Below, piece by piece: positions 25,666-34,179 of a stretch of DNA of 47,991 nucleotides. The stretch comes from Zemynaea arenosa (GTDB lineage: Bacteria; Pseudomonadota; Gammaproteobacteria; Burkholderiales; Burkholderiaceae_D): contig NZ_SPVF01000275.1 of NCBI RefSeq assembly GCF_004614185.1, positions 1 to 47,991 of the forward strand. Direction: 5' to 3'. Within the stretch, counting starts at the first letter, position 1; the number at the start of each line of letters is the position of its first letter. The translations under genes and the position numbers were made by a program. Under the pieces are notes generated by a model. The model worked only from the letters and a program-made list of their open reading frames with translations. It was not told the DNA's origin and searched no databases.

Positions 25666-26561
25666 GCGGTGGTCTCCTCGCGGCGGTGCATCACGGTGCT
25701 GACGAAAATCTCTTCCAGGCTCATGGTCTCGACTGCGTGGATGCGCGCGCCCGCCGCCTGCAGGGCCGCGGTAAGCTCGGCGCCGAAGTCGCTGCTGGTG
25801 AGCACCTGGGCCCGGCCGTGGCCCTGCAGTGCGACGACCGATGGCAAGCGCGGCAGCGTGACGCCGGCCGGCACCTCGAGCCGCAGGCGGCGCCAGCGGT
25901 CCAGGCAGGATTCCTTGTCATCGGTCTCCAGCAGCCGGCCCCGGTCGATGATGGTGACCGCGTCGGCAATCTGCTCGACCTCGTGCGTGTTGTGGGACGA
26001 GAACAGCACGCTGCGCTCCTCGTCACCCATCACCTCCATGAGCGTGGCCAGCACTTCGTGGCGGGCGACCGGGTCAAGGGCGCTGGTCGGCTCGTCCAGC
26101 ACCAGCAGGCGCGGGTGGCGGGCGAGCACCAGCAGCAGCGCCGCCTTGACCCGCTGGCCGTGCGACATGCCCTTGATCTGCTGCGCCGGACGCAGGTCGA
26201 AGCGGCGCAGCAGGCGCTCGGCATAAGCCTGGTCCCAGCGCGGGTAAAAGGACGCGACGAAGCCCATGTGCCATTGCAGGGTGGCGCGGCCGTACAGGCG
26301 CAGGTCCTCGGACACGAACCCGATCTCCTGCCGCGCCAGGGCGCCGCCGGCCGGGATCTCGTGGCCCAGCACGCAGACGTCGCCAGCATCAGCCAGTACC
26401 AGTCCCATCAGGATACGGAGGGTGGTGGATTTGCCAGCGCCGTTCGCCCCGAGGAAGCCCATGATGCTGCCCTGGCGCACCGACAGGTCCATCCCGTCCA
26501 GCGTGAAATGGGGATAGCGTTTGCATACGCCGCGCATCCGTACGGCCAGGGTCTGGTCCAT
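25662..26561 (-). CDS. ABC transporter ATP-binding protein
   Basis: A 299-residue ATPase. Walker A is GANGAGKST, the Q-loop lies in GFVSEDLRLY, the signature is atypical (SHGQRVKAALLLVLA), Walker B is LLVLDEPTSALDP, and the switch His is in SSHNTHEVEQ. The last ~75 residues form a small regulatory extension. The ATG at 26561 shares its first base with the TGA of the GntR gene (TGATG), so it is coupled to it; GGAGGAG lies just before. It powers the permease that follows. Confidence 0.93.
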   Translation of the reverse strand: MDQTLAVRMRGVCKRYPHFTLDGMDLSVRQGSIMGFLGANGAGKSTTLRILMGLVLADAGDVCVLGHEIPAGGALARQEIGFVSEDLRLYGRATLQWHMGFVASFYPRWDQAYAERLLRRFDLRPAQQIKGMSHGQRVKAALLLVLARHPRLLVLDEPTSALDPVARHEVLATLMEVMGDEERSVLFSSHNTHEVEQIADAVTIIDRGRLLETDDKESCLDRWRRLRLEVPAGVTLPRLPSVVALQGHGRAQVLTSSDFGAELTAALQAAGARIHAVETMSLEEIFVSTVMHRREETTA

Positions 26562-26953
26562 CACTCCTCCTTCATCTCGTCGATGGCACGGCGCAGCCGG
26601 ACCACAATCTCATCGGCGGCCAGGCCGAGCAACGCGCCGCTGCGCACCGCATGGCGCAGCGCGGCCTCGAATTCCTGTTCCCGCTGCGGCCCGCCGAGGT
26701 TGGGGACCGCCGCGACCATCGAACCACGGCCCTGCACGGTGACGATCACGCCATCGCGTTCCAGTTCCTGGTAGGCGCGCTTGATGGTGATGACACTGAC
26801 GCACAGGTCCGCCGCCAGTTGGCGGATGGACGGGATGTCCTGGCCCGCCGTCCAGTCCCCCACCGCCACCTTGTGACGGATCTGCTCGATGATCTGCAGG
26901 TACATCGGGCGGCCGTCGGTTTGGGAGATCGTGATGCCACTGTGCATGTCCAT
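26561..26953 (-). CDS. GntR family (YtrA-type) transcriptional regulator
   Basis: A 130-residue regulator. It has the GntR winged helix (RPMYLQIIEQIRHKVAVGDW, IPSIRQLAADLCVSVITIKRAYQELERDGVI, GRGSMVA) followed by only ~45 residues of helix, the short YtrA form that usually controls an adjacent ABC-2 exporter. The exporter genes follow directly. I start at the ATG at 26953: TATACT lies 6 nt before it, so the message is probably leaderless. A palindrome covers -10 and start, predicting self-repression. An ATG at 26947 is the alternative. Confidence 0.9.
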   Translation of the reverse strand: MDMHSGITISQTDGRPMYLQIIEQIRHKVAVGDWTAGQDIPSIRQLAADLCVSVITIKRAYQELERDGVIVTVQGRGSMVAAVPNLGGPQREQEFEAALRHAVRSGALLGLAADEIVVRLRRAIDEMKEE

Positions 26954-26966
26954 ATACACAGTATAT
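26952..26966. promoter_or_regulatory. GntR autoregulatory operator overlapping -10 and start codon
   Basis: ATATACACAGTATAT is a dyad with perfect 6-bp arms around ACA. On the minus strand it contains the -10 TATACT (26965-26960) and reaches the ATG (26953-26951). A weak -35 TTGCAC lies 16 bp upstream of the -10. Binding would block promoter opening. The regulator of this operon is the likely ligand. Confidence 0.65.
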
Positions 26967-27342
26967 CCACTTTTCCGCCGGGTGCAAGCAGAAAAGACGC
27001 TCAGGCGGCACGGCCCGTCACCGGCCCCATGTTCCCCGCGACCGGGGTCAGGCACCGGCCCCCAGCCGCCCAACCCCATCGCTCTCGGCGCTTGACGGAA
27101 ATCAAAAAGGAGCCTGACCCCGGTATTGGATGGCGCGACTTTGGCGCAGTTTGCGCTACCGGGGTCTGGCGCCGGGTGCTGCGGGTCGGGCATGCCACCG
27201 TGGATGGTTGAGGGAAATCAAAACGGGGCCTGACCCCGGTGGCGAATTTTGATACTTTGGTTGGGACCGGGAAAAAGCCGAAGCGGGTGCGTGATGGGCC
27301 TGTGCCTGCCCGCGCCAGATGCTGACTGCTCGCCAAAACGCT
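26967..27342. repeat. Intergenic region with GGGGTCAGGC repeats
   Basis: This ~380-bp gap between the divergent GntR and glcD genes holds no convincing gene. It carries copies of the dispersed repeat: ACCGGGGTCAGGCACCGG at 27041-27058, a full inverted element (GCCTGACCCCGG at 27112-27123 to GGGGTCTGGCGCC at 27161-27173, enclosing TTGGAT and CGCGACTTT), and GGGGCCTGACCCCGGT at 27225-27240. Copies at 27112 and 27225 are each preceded by GAAATCAAAA. Confidence 0.7.
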
Positions 27343-27354
27343 TACAATGGCCGG
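27343..27354 (+). promoter_or_regulatory. -10 element of a probable leaderless glcD promoter
   Basis: TACAAT at 27343-27348, then GGCCGG, then the glcD ATG at 27355. The gap is 6 nt, the same as for uvrD. CTGACT at 27322-27327 is a possible -35 (spacing 15). There is no ribosome-binding site. Confidence 0.55.
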
Positions 27355-28833
27355 ATGCCGTCCGACCTGCCCCTCGCTGAACGCCGCCATTCCGTCGCGG
27401 CCGCGCTGCGTGCCCGCCTGCCCGAGCGCGTTGTCCTGTCCGATCCCGAAGATACCCGTCCGTACGAGTGCGATGGCCTGGCCGCGTACCGCCAGTTACC
27501 GATGATCGTGACGCTGCCGGAAAACGAGGAGCAGGTCGTCACCATCCTTAACGTGTGCCGGGAACTGGGCGTGCGCATCGTGCCGCGCGGTGCGGGCACC
27601 GGCCTGTCAGGCGGGGCGATGCCGATCAGCGATGGCGTGGTGGTGTCCACCGCGCGCCTGAACCGCATCGTGCGCATGGATCCTTACGCCCGCGTGGCCG
27701 TGGTGCAGCCGGGCGTGCGCAACCTCGCGATTTCGGAGGCGGCGGCGCCGCACGGGCTGTACTACGCGCCCGATCCGTCCTCGCAGATCGCCTGCACCAT
27801 CGGCGGGAACGTGGCCGAGAACTCGGGCGGAGTCCATTGCCTCAAGTACGGGCTCACGGTGCACAACGTGCTGCGGGTGCGCGTAGCGACCATCGAGGGC
27901 GATGTGGTGGAGCTGGGCGGCGAGGCGCTGGATGCGCCGGGGCTGGATCTGCTGTCGGTCTTCATCGGCTCGGAGGGCATGCTGGGCATCGTCACCGAAG
28001 TCACCGTCAAGCTGGTGCCCAAGCCCGCGCAGGCGCGCGTGATCATGGCATCGTTCGACGATGTGGTGACCGGTGCGAATGCGGTGGCCAGCGTGATCGC
28101 GGCCGGCATCATCCCGGCGGGGCTGGAGATGATGGACCGGACCTCGTCGCGCATGGTGGAACCGTTTGTCCACGCAGGCTATGACACCGATGCCGCGGCC
28201 ATCTTGCTGTGCGAGGCCGATGGCACCGAGCTGGAAGTGGAAGAAGAAATCGGCCGCATGTCGGCGGTGCTGGAAGACGCGGGCGCCTCGGCCATCGCGG
28301 TGTCGCGCAGCGAGGCGGAGCGGCTTAAGTTCTGGTCCGGCCGCAAGAACGCCTTCCCGGCGGCGGGCCGCATCTCGCCGGACTACTACTGCATGGACGG
28401 CACCATCCCGCGCAAGAACCTGGCGCAGGTGCTGCGCGGGATCGAGCGCATGGAGCAGGAGTTCGGGCTGCGTTGCGCCAACGTGTTCCATGCGGGAGAC
28501 GGGAACCTGCATCCGCTGATCCTGTTCGATGCCAACAAGCCGGATGAATTCGAGCGCGCGGAGGCGTTTGGCGCGGCGATTTTGGCGCTGTGCGTTGAGG
28601 TGGGTGGCACCATCACGGGCGAGCATGGCGTGGGCATCGAGAAGATTGGCTCCATGTGCATCCAGTTCACGCGCGCGGAGCTGGATACCTTCTTTGCGGT
28701 GAAGCGCGCCTTCGACGTGTCCTTCCTGCTCAATCCGGACAAGGCGATTCCGACCCTGCACCGGTGTGCGGAGTTCGGACGCATGCACGTGTCCAAAGGC
28801 CAGTTGCCGTTCGCGGACCTGCCGCGGTTTTAA
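27355..28833 (+). CDS. glcD: Glycolate oxidase subunit GlcD (FAD-linked)
   Basis: A 492-residue FAD-binding oxidoreductase of the VAO/PCMH type. The FAD domain has VTLPENEEQVVTIL and the PRGAGTGLSGGAMPISDGVVVS loop. ITGEHGVGIEK and FHAGDGNLHPLIL in the C-terminal FAD-oxidase domain are diagnostic for GlcD/D-lactate dehydrogenase members. The glcE and glcF genes that follow make glycolate the likely substrate. The ATG at 27355 is 6 nt after TACAAT, so the mRNA looks leaderless. No glcC regulator, glcB or glcG gene is in the window. Confidence 0.94.
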   Translation: MPSDLPLAERRHSVAAALRARLPERVVLSDPEDTRPYECDGLAAYRQLPMIVTLPENEEQVVTILNVCRELGVRIVPRGAGTGLSGGAMPISDGVVVSTARLNRIVRMDPYARVAVVQPGVRNLAISEAAAPHGLYYAPDPSSQIACTIGGNVAENSGGVHCLKYGLTVHNVLRVRVATIEGDVVELGGEALDAPGLDLLSVFIGSEGMLGIVTEVTVKLVPKPAQARVIMASFDDVVTGANAVASVIAAGIIPAGLEMMDRTSSRMVEPFVHAGYDTDAAAILLCEADGTELEVEEEIGRMSAVLEDAGASAIAVSRSEAERLKFWSGRKNAFPAAGRISPDYYCMDGTIPRKNLAQVLRGIERMEQEFGLRCANVFHAGDGNLHPLILFDANKPDEFERAEAFGAAILALCVEVGGTITGEHGVGIEKIGSMCIQFTRAELDTFFAVKRAFDVSFLLNPDKAIPTLHRCAEFGRMHVSKGQLPFADLPRF

Positions 28834-28837
28834 GGAG

Positions 28838-29929
28838 ATGCAGGTGCAGGCGATTGAACAATTCCGGGATCAGATTCGTGCAGCCTTTGCTTTGCGCACG
28901 CCGTTGCGGATTCGCGGGGGCGGGACCAAGGACTGGTATGGGCAGGCTTTGATTGGCGAGGTGCTGGACACGCGTGCGTACAGCGGAATCGTGGATTATG
29001 AGCCGACGGAGCTGGTGATCACGGCGCGCTGCGGGACTCCGCTGGCGGAAATCGAGGCGGCGCTGGCGGAGCGCAACCAGTTCCTGGCGTTTGAGCCGCC
29101 ACGGTTTGGGCCGGCGTCGACGATAGGCGGCGTGATCGCAAGTGGACTTTCGGGGCCGCGGCGCGCGAACAGTGGGGCGGTGCGCGATTTCGTCCTCGGA
29201 ACCAGGATCATGGACTTGCAGGGCGAGGTACTGCGCTTTGGCGGGCAGGTGATGAAGAACGTGGCGGGATATGACGTGTCGCGGCTGATGGCGGGGTCGC
29301 TCGGGACGCTGGGGCTGATGCTGGAGCATTCCATCAAGGTGCTGCCGCGGCCATTGTGCGAGGCCACGCTGCGGATGGAGATGAGCGAGCAGGATGCCCT
29401 GCGGCGCCTGAACGAGTGGGGCGGGCAGCCCTTGCCGCTGTCGGGCAGCTGCTGGCTGGACGGAGAGCTCACGCTGCGCCTCTCCGGCGCGCAGGCCGCG
29501 GTGGATGCCGCCGTGCGCATGCTGGGCGGGCAGCGCGTCGATGATGCGGGCGCCTTCTGGGACAGCCTGCGCGACCAAACGCACGCATGGTTCGGCGTCG
29601 CATGTGTTGGCGATGGCGGCGCGGCCCCGAGCGATGCGCTGTGGCGCTTGTCGCTGCCGAGCACCGCGCCTGCGCTGGCGCTGGGAGGCGGGCAGTTGAT
29701 CGAGTGGGGCGGGGCGCAGCGCTGGCTCAAGGCGGCCGCCGACAGCGGCACCGCGCAGCGCATCCGCTCCGCTGCCGCTGCGGCGGGCGGCCATGCGACT
29801 CTGTACCGTGGCGCGGACAAATCGGCTGGCGTCTTCCACCCGCTCGCCCCGGCGCTCGCGGCCATCAACTCCCGCATGAAGGACGCCTTCGACCCGTCCC
29901 ACATCTTCAACCCCGGACGGATGTATTAA
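28838..29929 (+). CDS. glcE: Glycolate oxidase subunit GlcE
   Basis: A 363-residue FAD-binding subunit. It shares the PCMH fold with GlcD but is shorter: LRIRGGGTKDWYG, VDYEPTELVITARCGTPLAEIEAAL, PASTIGGVIASGLSGPRR, and the C-terminal DPSHIFNPGRMY. It works with GlcD and GlcF to pass glycolate electrons to quinone. AGGAG lies right before the ATG at 28838, and the glcD stop is 4 nt upstream. Composition near the N-terminal part is slightly less biased in codon third positions than in glcD. Confidence 0.93.
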   Translation: MQVQAIEQFRDQIRAAFALRTPLRIRGGGTKDWYGQALIGEVLDTRAYSGIVDYEPTELVITARCGTPLAEIEAALAERNQFLAFEPPRFGPASTIGGVIASGLSGPRRANSGAVRDFVLGTRIMDLQGEVLRFGGQVMKNVAGYDVSRLMAGSLGTLGLMLEHSIKVLPRPLCEATLRMEMSEQDALRRLNEWGGQPLPLSGSCWLDGELTLRLSGAQAAVDAAVRMLGGQRVDDAGAFWDSLRDQTHAWFGVACVGDGGAAPSDALWRLSLPSTAPALALGGGQLIEWGGAQRWLKAAADSGTAQRIRSAAAAAGGHATLYRGADKSAGVFHPLAPALAAINSRMKDAFDPSHIFNPGRMY

Positions 29930-29945
29930 GCGGTAAAGCCAAACC

Positions 29946-31184
29946 ATGCAAACGAATTTAGCCGACTTCATCAAGGGCACGCCGGACGGCGACGAAGCCG
30001 AGGCGATCCTGCGCGCTTGCGTGCACTGCGGCTTCTGCACCGCCACCTGTCCGACGTACCAGATCCTGGGCGACGAACTGGATGGCCCGCGTGGCCGCAT
30101 CTACCTGATCAAGCAGGTGCTGGAAGGCGCCACGCCCACTCGCAAGACCCAGCTGCACCTGGACCGCTGCCTCACCTGCCGCAATTGCGAGACCACGTGC
30201 CCGTCCGGGGTGCGCTATGGCCGCCTGGCCGACATCGGCCGCCGCGTGGTGGAAGAGCGCGTGCCGCGCCCTCCGCTGGACCGCATCAAGCGCACCCTGC
30301 TCAAGGAAACGCTGCCTCGCAGGTGGATCTTCACGCCCGCCTTCAAAACCGGCCGTGCCGTAGCGCCCCTGCTGCCACCGACCTTGAGCAAGAAGCAACA
30401 ACCCGCCGCCGACGCAGGCGCATGGCCGCGCCGCGAACACGCCCGCAAGATGCTGGTGCTGGACGGCTGCGTGCAGCCCGCAATGGCCCCCAACATCAAC
30501 GCCGCCGCCGCCCGCGTGCTCGACGCGCTGGGCGTGCAGCTGCTGGTGGCGCCGAAGGCCGGCTGCTGCGGCGCGCTGCGCTACCACTTGAACGACCAGG
30601 CAGCAGGCCTGGATGACATGCGCCGCAACGTCGACGCGTGGTGGCCTTACGTTGACCCGGCCAGTGGCGGACCGCAAGTCGAGGCGATCCTGATGACCGC
30701 CTCCGGCTGCGGTGCCACCGTCAAGGAATACGGCCACCTGCTCGCTCACGACGAGCGCTACGCCGCCAAGGCCGCGCGCATTTCTCTGCTGACGAAAGAC
30801 CTGTCCGAAGTGCTGCCGGAATTCGAAGCGCAAGTCGCGGAGCGCGCGCGCCATATGGTGGACGAGCGCGTGGCCTTCCACCCGCCCTGCACCCTGCAGC
30901 ACGGCCAGCAAATCCGCGGCAAGGTCGAAAGCCTGCTGCGCGCCGCCGGTGTGGACGTCGTGCTGTGCCACGAGAGCCACATGTGCTGCGGCTCCGCGGG
31001 CACTTACTCGGTGCTGCATCCGGAACTTGCGGCCGAACTGCGGGACCGCAAGCTCGCTCACCTGGAAGCGACTGGCGCCCGCCAGATCGTCTCCGCCAAC
31101 GTCGGCTGCCAGACTCACCTCCAATCCGGCACCCAGCTTCCAGTCACCCACTGGATCGAGCTGCTGGACCGGATGCTGGCCTGA
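29946..31184 (+). CDS. glcF: Glycolate oxidase iron-sulfur subunit GlcF
   Basis: A 412-residue iron-sulfur protein. Two [4Fe-4S] ferredoxin motifs lie in the first 90 residues, CVHCGFCTATCP and CLTCRNCETTCP. Two cysteine-rich CCG domains follow, with AGCCGALRYHL and HMCCGSAGTYSVL. It moves electrons from the GlcD/GlcE flavins towards the quinone pool. It begins 16 nt after glcE and its stop is 4 nt from the stop of the convergent lipoprotein gene. Complete in length. Confidence 0.94.
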   Translation: MQTNLADFIKGTPDGDEAEAILRACVHCGFCTATCPTYQILGDELDGPRGRIYLIKQVLEGATPTRKTQLHLDRCLTCRNCETTCPSGVRYGRLADIGRRVVEERVPRPPLDRIKRTLLKETLPRRWIFTPAFKTGRAVAPLLPPTLSKKQQPAADAGAWPRREHARKMLVLDGCVQPAMAPNINAAAARVLDALGVQLLVAPKAGCCGALRYHLNDQAAGLDDMRRNVDAWWPYVDPASGGPQVEAILMTASGCGATVKEYGHLLAHDERYAAKAARISLLTKDLSEVLPEFEAQVAERARHMVDERVAFHPPCTLQHGQQIRGKVESLLRAAGVDVVLCHESHMCCGSAGTYSVLHPELAAELRDRKLAHLEATGARQIVSANVGCQTHLQSGTQLPVTHWIELLDRMLA

Positions 31185-31188
31185 CCCC

Positions 31189-32400
31189 TCAGCGCGCGCC
31201 GAGCGTCAGCAGGAGCAGACGGCCCTTGGCGTTGGCGTCTTCGTTGACGGTGACGATGATGCGGCCCTGAGGGTCTTCGGTGACGGAGGTGACCTCGGCC
31301 AGCGTGGGCGTGCCGTTGAGGGACGAGTAGCCGGGCAGCAGGGACGAGATGTCGGTCCAGTGGTCACCGCCATCGGACGACCAGGCCAGGTAAGGCTTGG
31401 CGGCCGCCTTGTCGAAGCCGCCTACGACCAGTGTCGTGGGCTTGGCGGACAGCGACACGAACGAGCGGATGTACGGATAATTCTGCGTGCCGCTCAGCGG
31501 CTGCTGGATCACGAACTTGAAGGTCTTGCCACCATCGTCGCTGCGCAGCAGGCCACCCTCGACACCAGCGAACACGCGCTGCGAATTCGGCACCGGTTCA
31601 ATGAACTGCACGTTGCGGTTTTCCAGCACCGGCAGTGCCAGGGGCACTTCCGCAGGCGACGCCAGTTTCACATCAGGGGTAAGTGGGTAGGCGCGCAGGA
31701 AGGCATCGTCCAGCGGGCATTCGCCGCCCACCAGAACCCTGTCTCCGACAACGCTGAATGCCGAGTGCGTGCAGATCATCGAGTCGAACTGCCCGAGCAG
31801 CACGCGCCAGCTCGTGCCCTGGTCGTCCGACACGAACACGTTGAGGCCCGCGCCCGCGTTGGTGAAAAGCCGGTTGCCGACCTGTTTCAGGTCCGTCATC
31901 CACAAGGTGGAGCAATAGCCGCCTGCGCAGGCTTGCAGGCCCTGATCGCGCGGCGTGAAGGCGGTGCTGCCCGCTTCGAGCACGCACAGCGAGTGCTCGG
32001 TTTTGGTGGCGCTGTTTTCGTCGGACCACTGCTGGAACAGCCAGACGCTCGACCCCAGCACCTTGAGGCGCGGCGCGCGGGTGGGCGTGAACTGCGTCGT
32101 GGTGCCCAGCGCGCAGCTGCCGAGGGCCACGTCGGTCCAGGTGGAACTGGCCTGCAGCGGCAGGGTGGTTTTCATCACCGAGGTGCCATCGAGCTGGGAA
32201 TTGGACAGCGAAACATACGCTGTATTGCCACGGAAGGCGATGCTTTCGATGCCGCGCACCGAGCTCGCGAGGAGGTCGACGCGGGTCTGGACCGGCGCGC
32301 TGGGCGTCTCAGGAGTGCTGGTGGTCGAACCGCCGCCGCATGCGGTCAGCAGGGCGGCCAGGGCAGCCGCGCAGGCCGGCCCAAGGCGTGGGAACGTCAT
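31189..32400 (-). CDS. Beta-propeller (BNR/sialidase-like) lipoprotein
   Basis: A 403-residue exported lipoprotein. The signal peptide ends in the lipobox LLTAC, with C21 the lipidated residue, followed by GGGSTTSTPETPSAP. The rest contains repeated strands with Asp/Ser-box turns such as SDDQGTSWRVL, SDDGGKTFKFV and SSDGGDHWTDI, the BNR pattern of sialidase or photosystem-assembly propellers. No catalytic sialidase residues can be assigned. GAGG precedes the ATG at 32400. It is convergent with glcF. Function is unknown; the outer membrane or periplasm is likely. Confidence 0.82.
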   Translation of the reverse strand: MTFPRLGPACAAALAALLTACGGGSTTSTPETPSAPVQTRVDLLASSVRGIESIAFRGNTAYVSLSNSQLDGTSVMKTTLPLQASSTWTDVALGSCALGTTTQFTPTRAPRLKVLGSSVWLFQQWSDENSATKTEHSLCVLEAGSTAFTPRDQGLQACAGGYCSTLWMTDLKQVGNRLFTNAGAGLNVFVSDDQGTSWRVLLGQFDSMICTHSAFSVVGDRVLVGGECPLDDAFLRAYPLTPDVKLASPAEVPLALPVLENRNVQFIEPVPNSQRVFAGVEGGLLRSDDGGKTFKFVIQQPLSGTQNYPYIRSFVSLSAKPTTLVVGGFDKAAAKPYLAWSSDGGDHWTDISSLLPGYSSLNGTPTLAEVTSVTEDPQGRIIVTVNEDANAKGRLLLLTLGAR

Positions 32401-32542
32401 GAATACCTCGAGGGAAGCACCGCACTGCCTGCGGCCGGGCGCCCTTGTGGGGCGTGGCCATTTTAGAAAGGGCAGGGCTCCGAAGTCCTGAGGATCATTG
32501 TCGGGAGATTGTCGCGAAATGTCGCGGGCGGGCGCCGCGTGC

Positions 32543-33025
32543 TTACGCCGCGAGCAGCGCCTCGATATCCGCTGCGATGTCGGCGGGCGCTGTATTCGGT
32601 GCATAGCGCTTGAAGACGGTGCCGTCCGGCCGCACCAGGAACTTGGTGAAGTTCCACTTGATGGCCTGGGTGCCCAGCAGGCCTGGAGCTTCTTTCTTGA
32701 GGTGCTGCCAGAGCGGATGCGCGTTGTCGCCGTTGACGTCCGTTTTAGCGAACAGCGGAAAGGTCACGCCGTACTTGGACGCGCAGAAGGTGCGGATCTC
32801 GTCCGCGCTGCCCGGCTCCTGCTCCCCGAACTGGTTGCTCGGGAAGGCGAGGACGACGAAGCCGCGGTCCCGGTAGCGCCGGTACAGCTCCTCCAGCCCC
32901 TGGTACTGCGGCGTGAAGCCGCACTCGCTGGCCGTGTTCACGACCAGCGCCACCTTCCCGTGATACTGCTGCAGGTCGACCGGCGCGCCGTCCAGCGCCA
33001 CCGCCGAAAAGTCGTAGACGTTCAT
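32543..33025 (-). CDS. Glutathione peroxidase
   Basis: A 160-residue thiol peroxidase of the glutathione peroxidase family. The active Cys is C35 in NTASECGFTPQY (Sec is replaced by Cys, as in bacteria). Gln is in FPSNQFGEQEP, and Trp/Asn are in IKWNFTKFLV. It reduces hydrogen peroxide or organic hydroperoxides, probably with thioredoxin or glutathione. Its ATG overlaps the pilU stop by one base (TGATG). So it would be translated from the pilT-pilU message, which is an odd pairing. Confidence 0.93.
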   Translation of the reverse strand: MNVYDFSAVALDGAPVDLQQYHGKVALVVNTASECGFTPQYQGLEELYRRYRDRGFVVLAFPSNQFGEQEPGSADEIRTFCASKYGVTFPLFAKTDVNGDNAHPLWQHLKKEAPGLLGTQAIKWNFTKFLVRPDGTVFKRYAPNTAPADIAADIEALLAA

Positions 33026-34161
33026 CAGATCAGCCCCAGATGTTCGGTGCCGGCCGAGAGGTCGCGGTCCTTGGCCGACTTGCCATTCAGTTTGATATTC
33101 AGGCGCAGGTCATTGACCGAGTCGGCGTTGCGCAGCGCGTCCTCGTAGGTGATCTTGTCCGCTTCGTGCAGGTCGAACAGGGCCTGGTCGAAGGTTTGCA
33201 TGCCCAGCTCGCGCGATTTCTTCATGATTTCCTTGATCTCGTGGACTTCGCCCTTGAAGATCAGGTCCGAGATCAGCGGGGAATTCAGCATGATCTCGAT
33301 GGCCACCACGCGGCCCTTGGCTTCCTTCTTCGGAATCAGGCGCTGCGAAATCAGCGCCTTCAGGTTGAGCGAGAGGTCCATCAGCAGCTGCTGGCGGCGC
33401 TCTTCCGGGAAGAAGTTGATGATGCGGTCCAGCGCCTGGTTGGCCGAGTTGGCGTGCAGGGTGGCGAGACACAGGTGGCCGGTTTCGGCAAACGCGATCG
33501 CATGTTCCATCGTCTCGCGGTCGCGGATCTCGCCGATCTGGATCACGTCCGGCGCCTGGCGCAGGGAGTTCTTCAGCGCCGCCTCGAAGGATTCGGTATC
33601 GACGCCGACTTCGCGCTGCGTGACCACGCAGTTGCGGTGCGGGTGGACGTATTCGACCGGATCCTCGATGGTCAGGATGTGGCCATGCGAGTTCTCGTTG
33701 CGGTAGCCGACCATCGCGGCCATCGTGGTCGATTTACCGGAGCCGGTGGCACCCACCATGATCACCAGACCGCGCTTGGTCATGATGACGTCCTTGAGGA
33801 CCGGCGGCAGGTCAAGGTCTTCCAGCTTCGGAATGGTGGTGGTAATCACGCGCAGCACCATGCCCACGCAGCTCATCTGCACGAAGGCCGAGACGCGGAA
33901 GCGCCCCAGGTCGCCCGGCGAAATGGCGAAGTTGGCTTCCTTGGTCAGCTCGAAGCCGGCGGTCTGCTTGTCGTTCATGATGGCGCGCGCCAGGTCCGCC
34001 GTATGCGCGGCGGTCAGCGGCTGGTTGGAGACTGGCGTCACCTTGCCATCGATTTTCATCGCGGGCGGGAAGCCGGCGGTGATGAAGAGGTCCGACCCGC
34101 CCTTGCTCACCATGAGGCGCAGCAGGTCGAACATGAATTTGGAGGCCTGATCGCGTTCCAT
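33025..34161 (-). CDS. pilU: Type IV pilus retraction ATPase PilU
   Basis: A 378-residue hexameric secretion ATPase that assists PilT in pulling back type IV pili. It shows KGGSDLFITAGFPPAMKIDGKV (N-terminal PAS-like domain), Walker A GATGSGKSTTMAAM, Asp box LTIEDPVEYVH, Walker B DVIQIGEIRDRETME and His box TGHLCLATLHANSANQALDRI. The C-terminus carries ELGMQTFDQALFDLHEADKITYEDALRNADS. The AIRNLIRE motif of PilT is absent, replaced by LISDLIFKGEVHEIKE, as in PilU. The gene lies 18 nt after pilT and overlaps gpx. Confidence 0.95.
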   Translation of the reverse strand: MERDQASKFMFDLLRLMVSKGGSDLFITAGFPPAMKIDGKVTPVSNQPLTAAHTADLARAIMNDKQTAGFELTKEANFAISPGDLGRFRVSAFVQMSCVGMVLRVITTTIPKLEDLDLPPVLKDVIMTKRGLVIMVGATGSGKSTTMAAMVGYRNENSHGHILTIEDPVEYVHPHRNCVVTQREVGVDTESFEAALKNSLRQAPDVIQIGEIRDRETMEHAIAFAETGHLCLATLHANSANQALDRIINFFPEERRQQLLMDLSLNLKALISQRLIPKKEAKGRVVAIEIMLNSPLISDLIFKGEVHEIKEIMKKSRELGMQTFDQALFDLHEADKITYEDALRNADSVNDLRLNIKLNGKSAKDRDLSAGTEHLGLI

Positions 34162-34179
34162 GGTCAGTGCTCCTGTCGA

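Noticed and set aside
26954-27193. Longer N-terminus for the GntR regulator
   Set aside because: The extra 80 residues are encoded by the repeat region and have no conserved motif; the winged-helix domain begins after the ATG at 26953.
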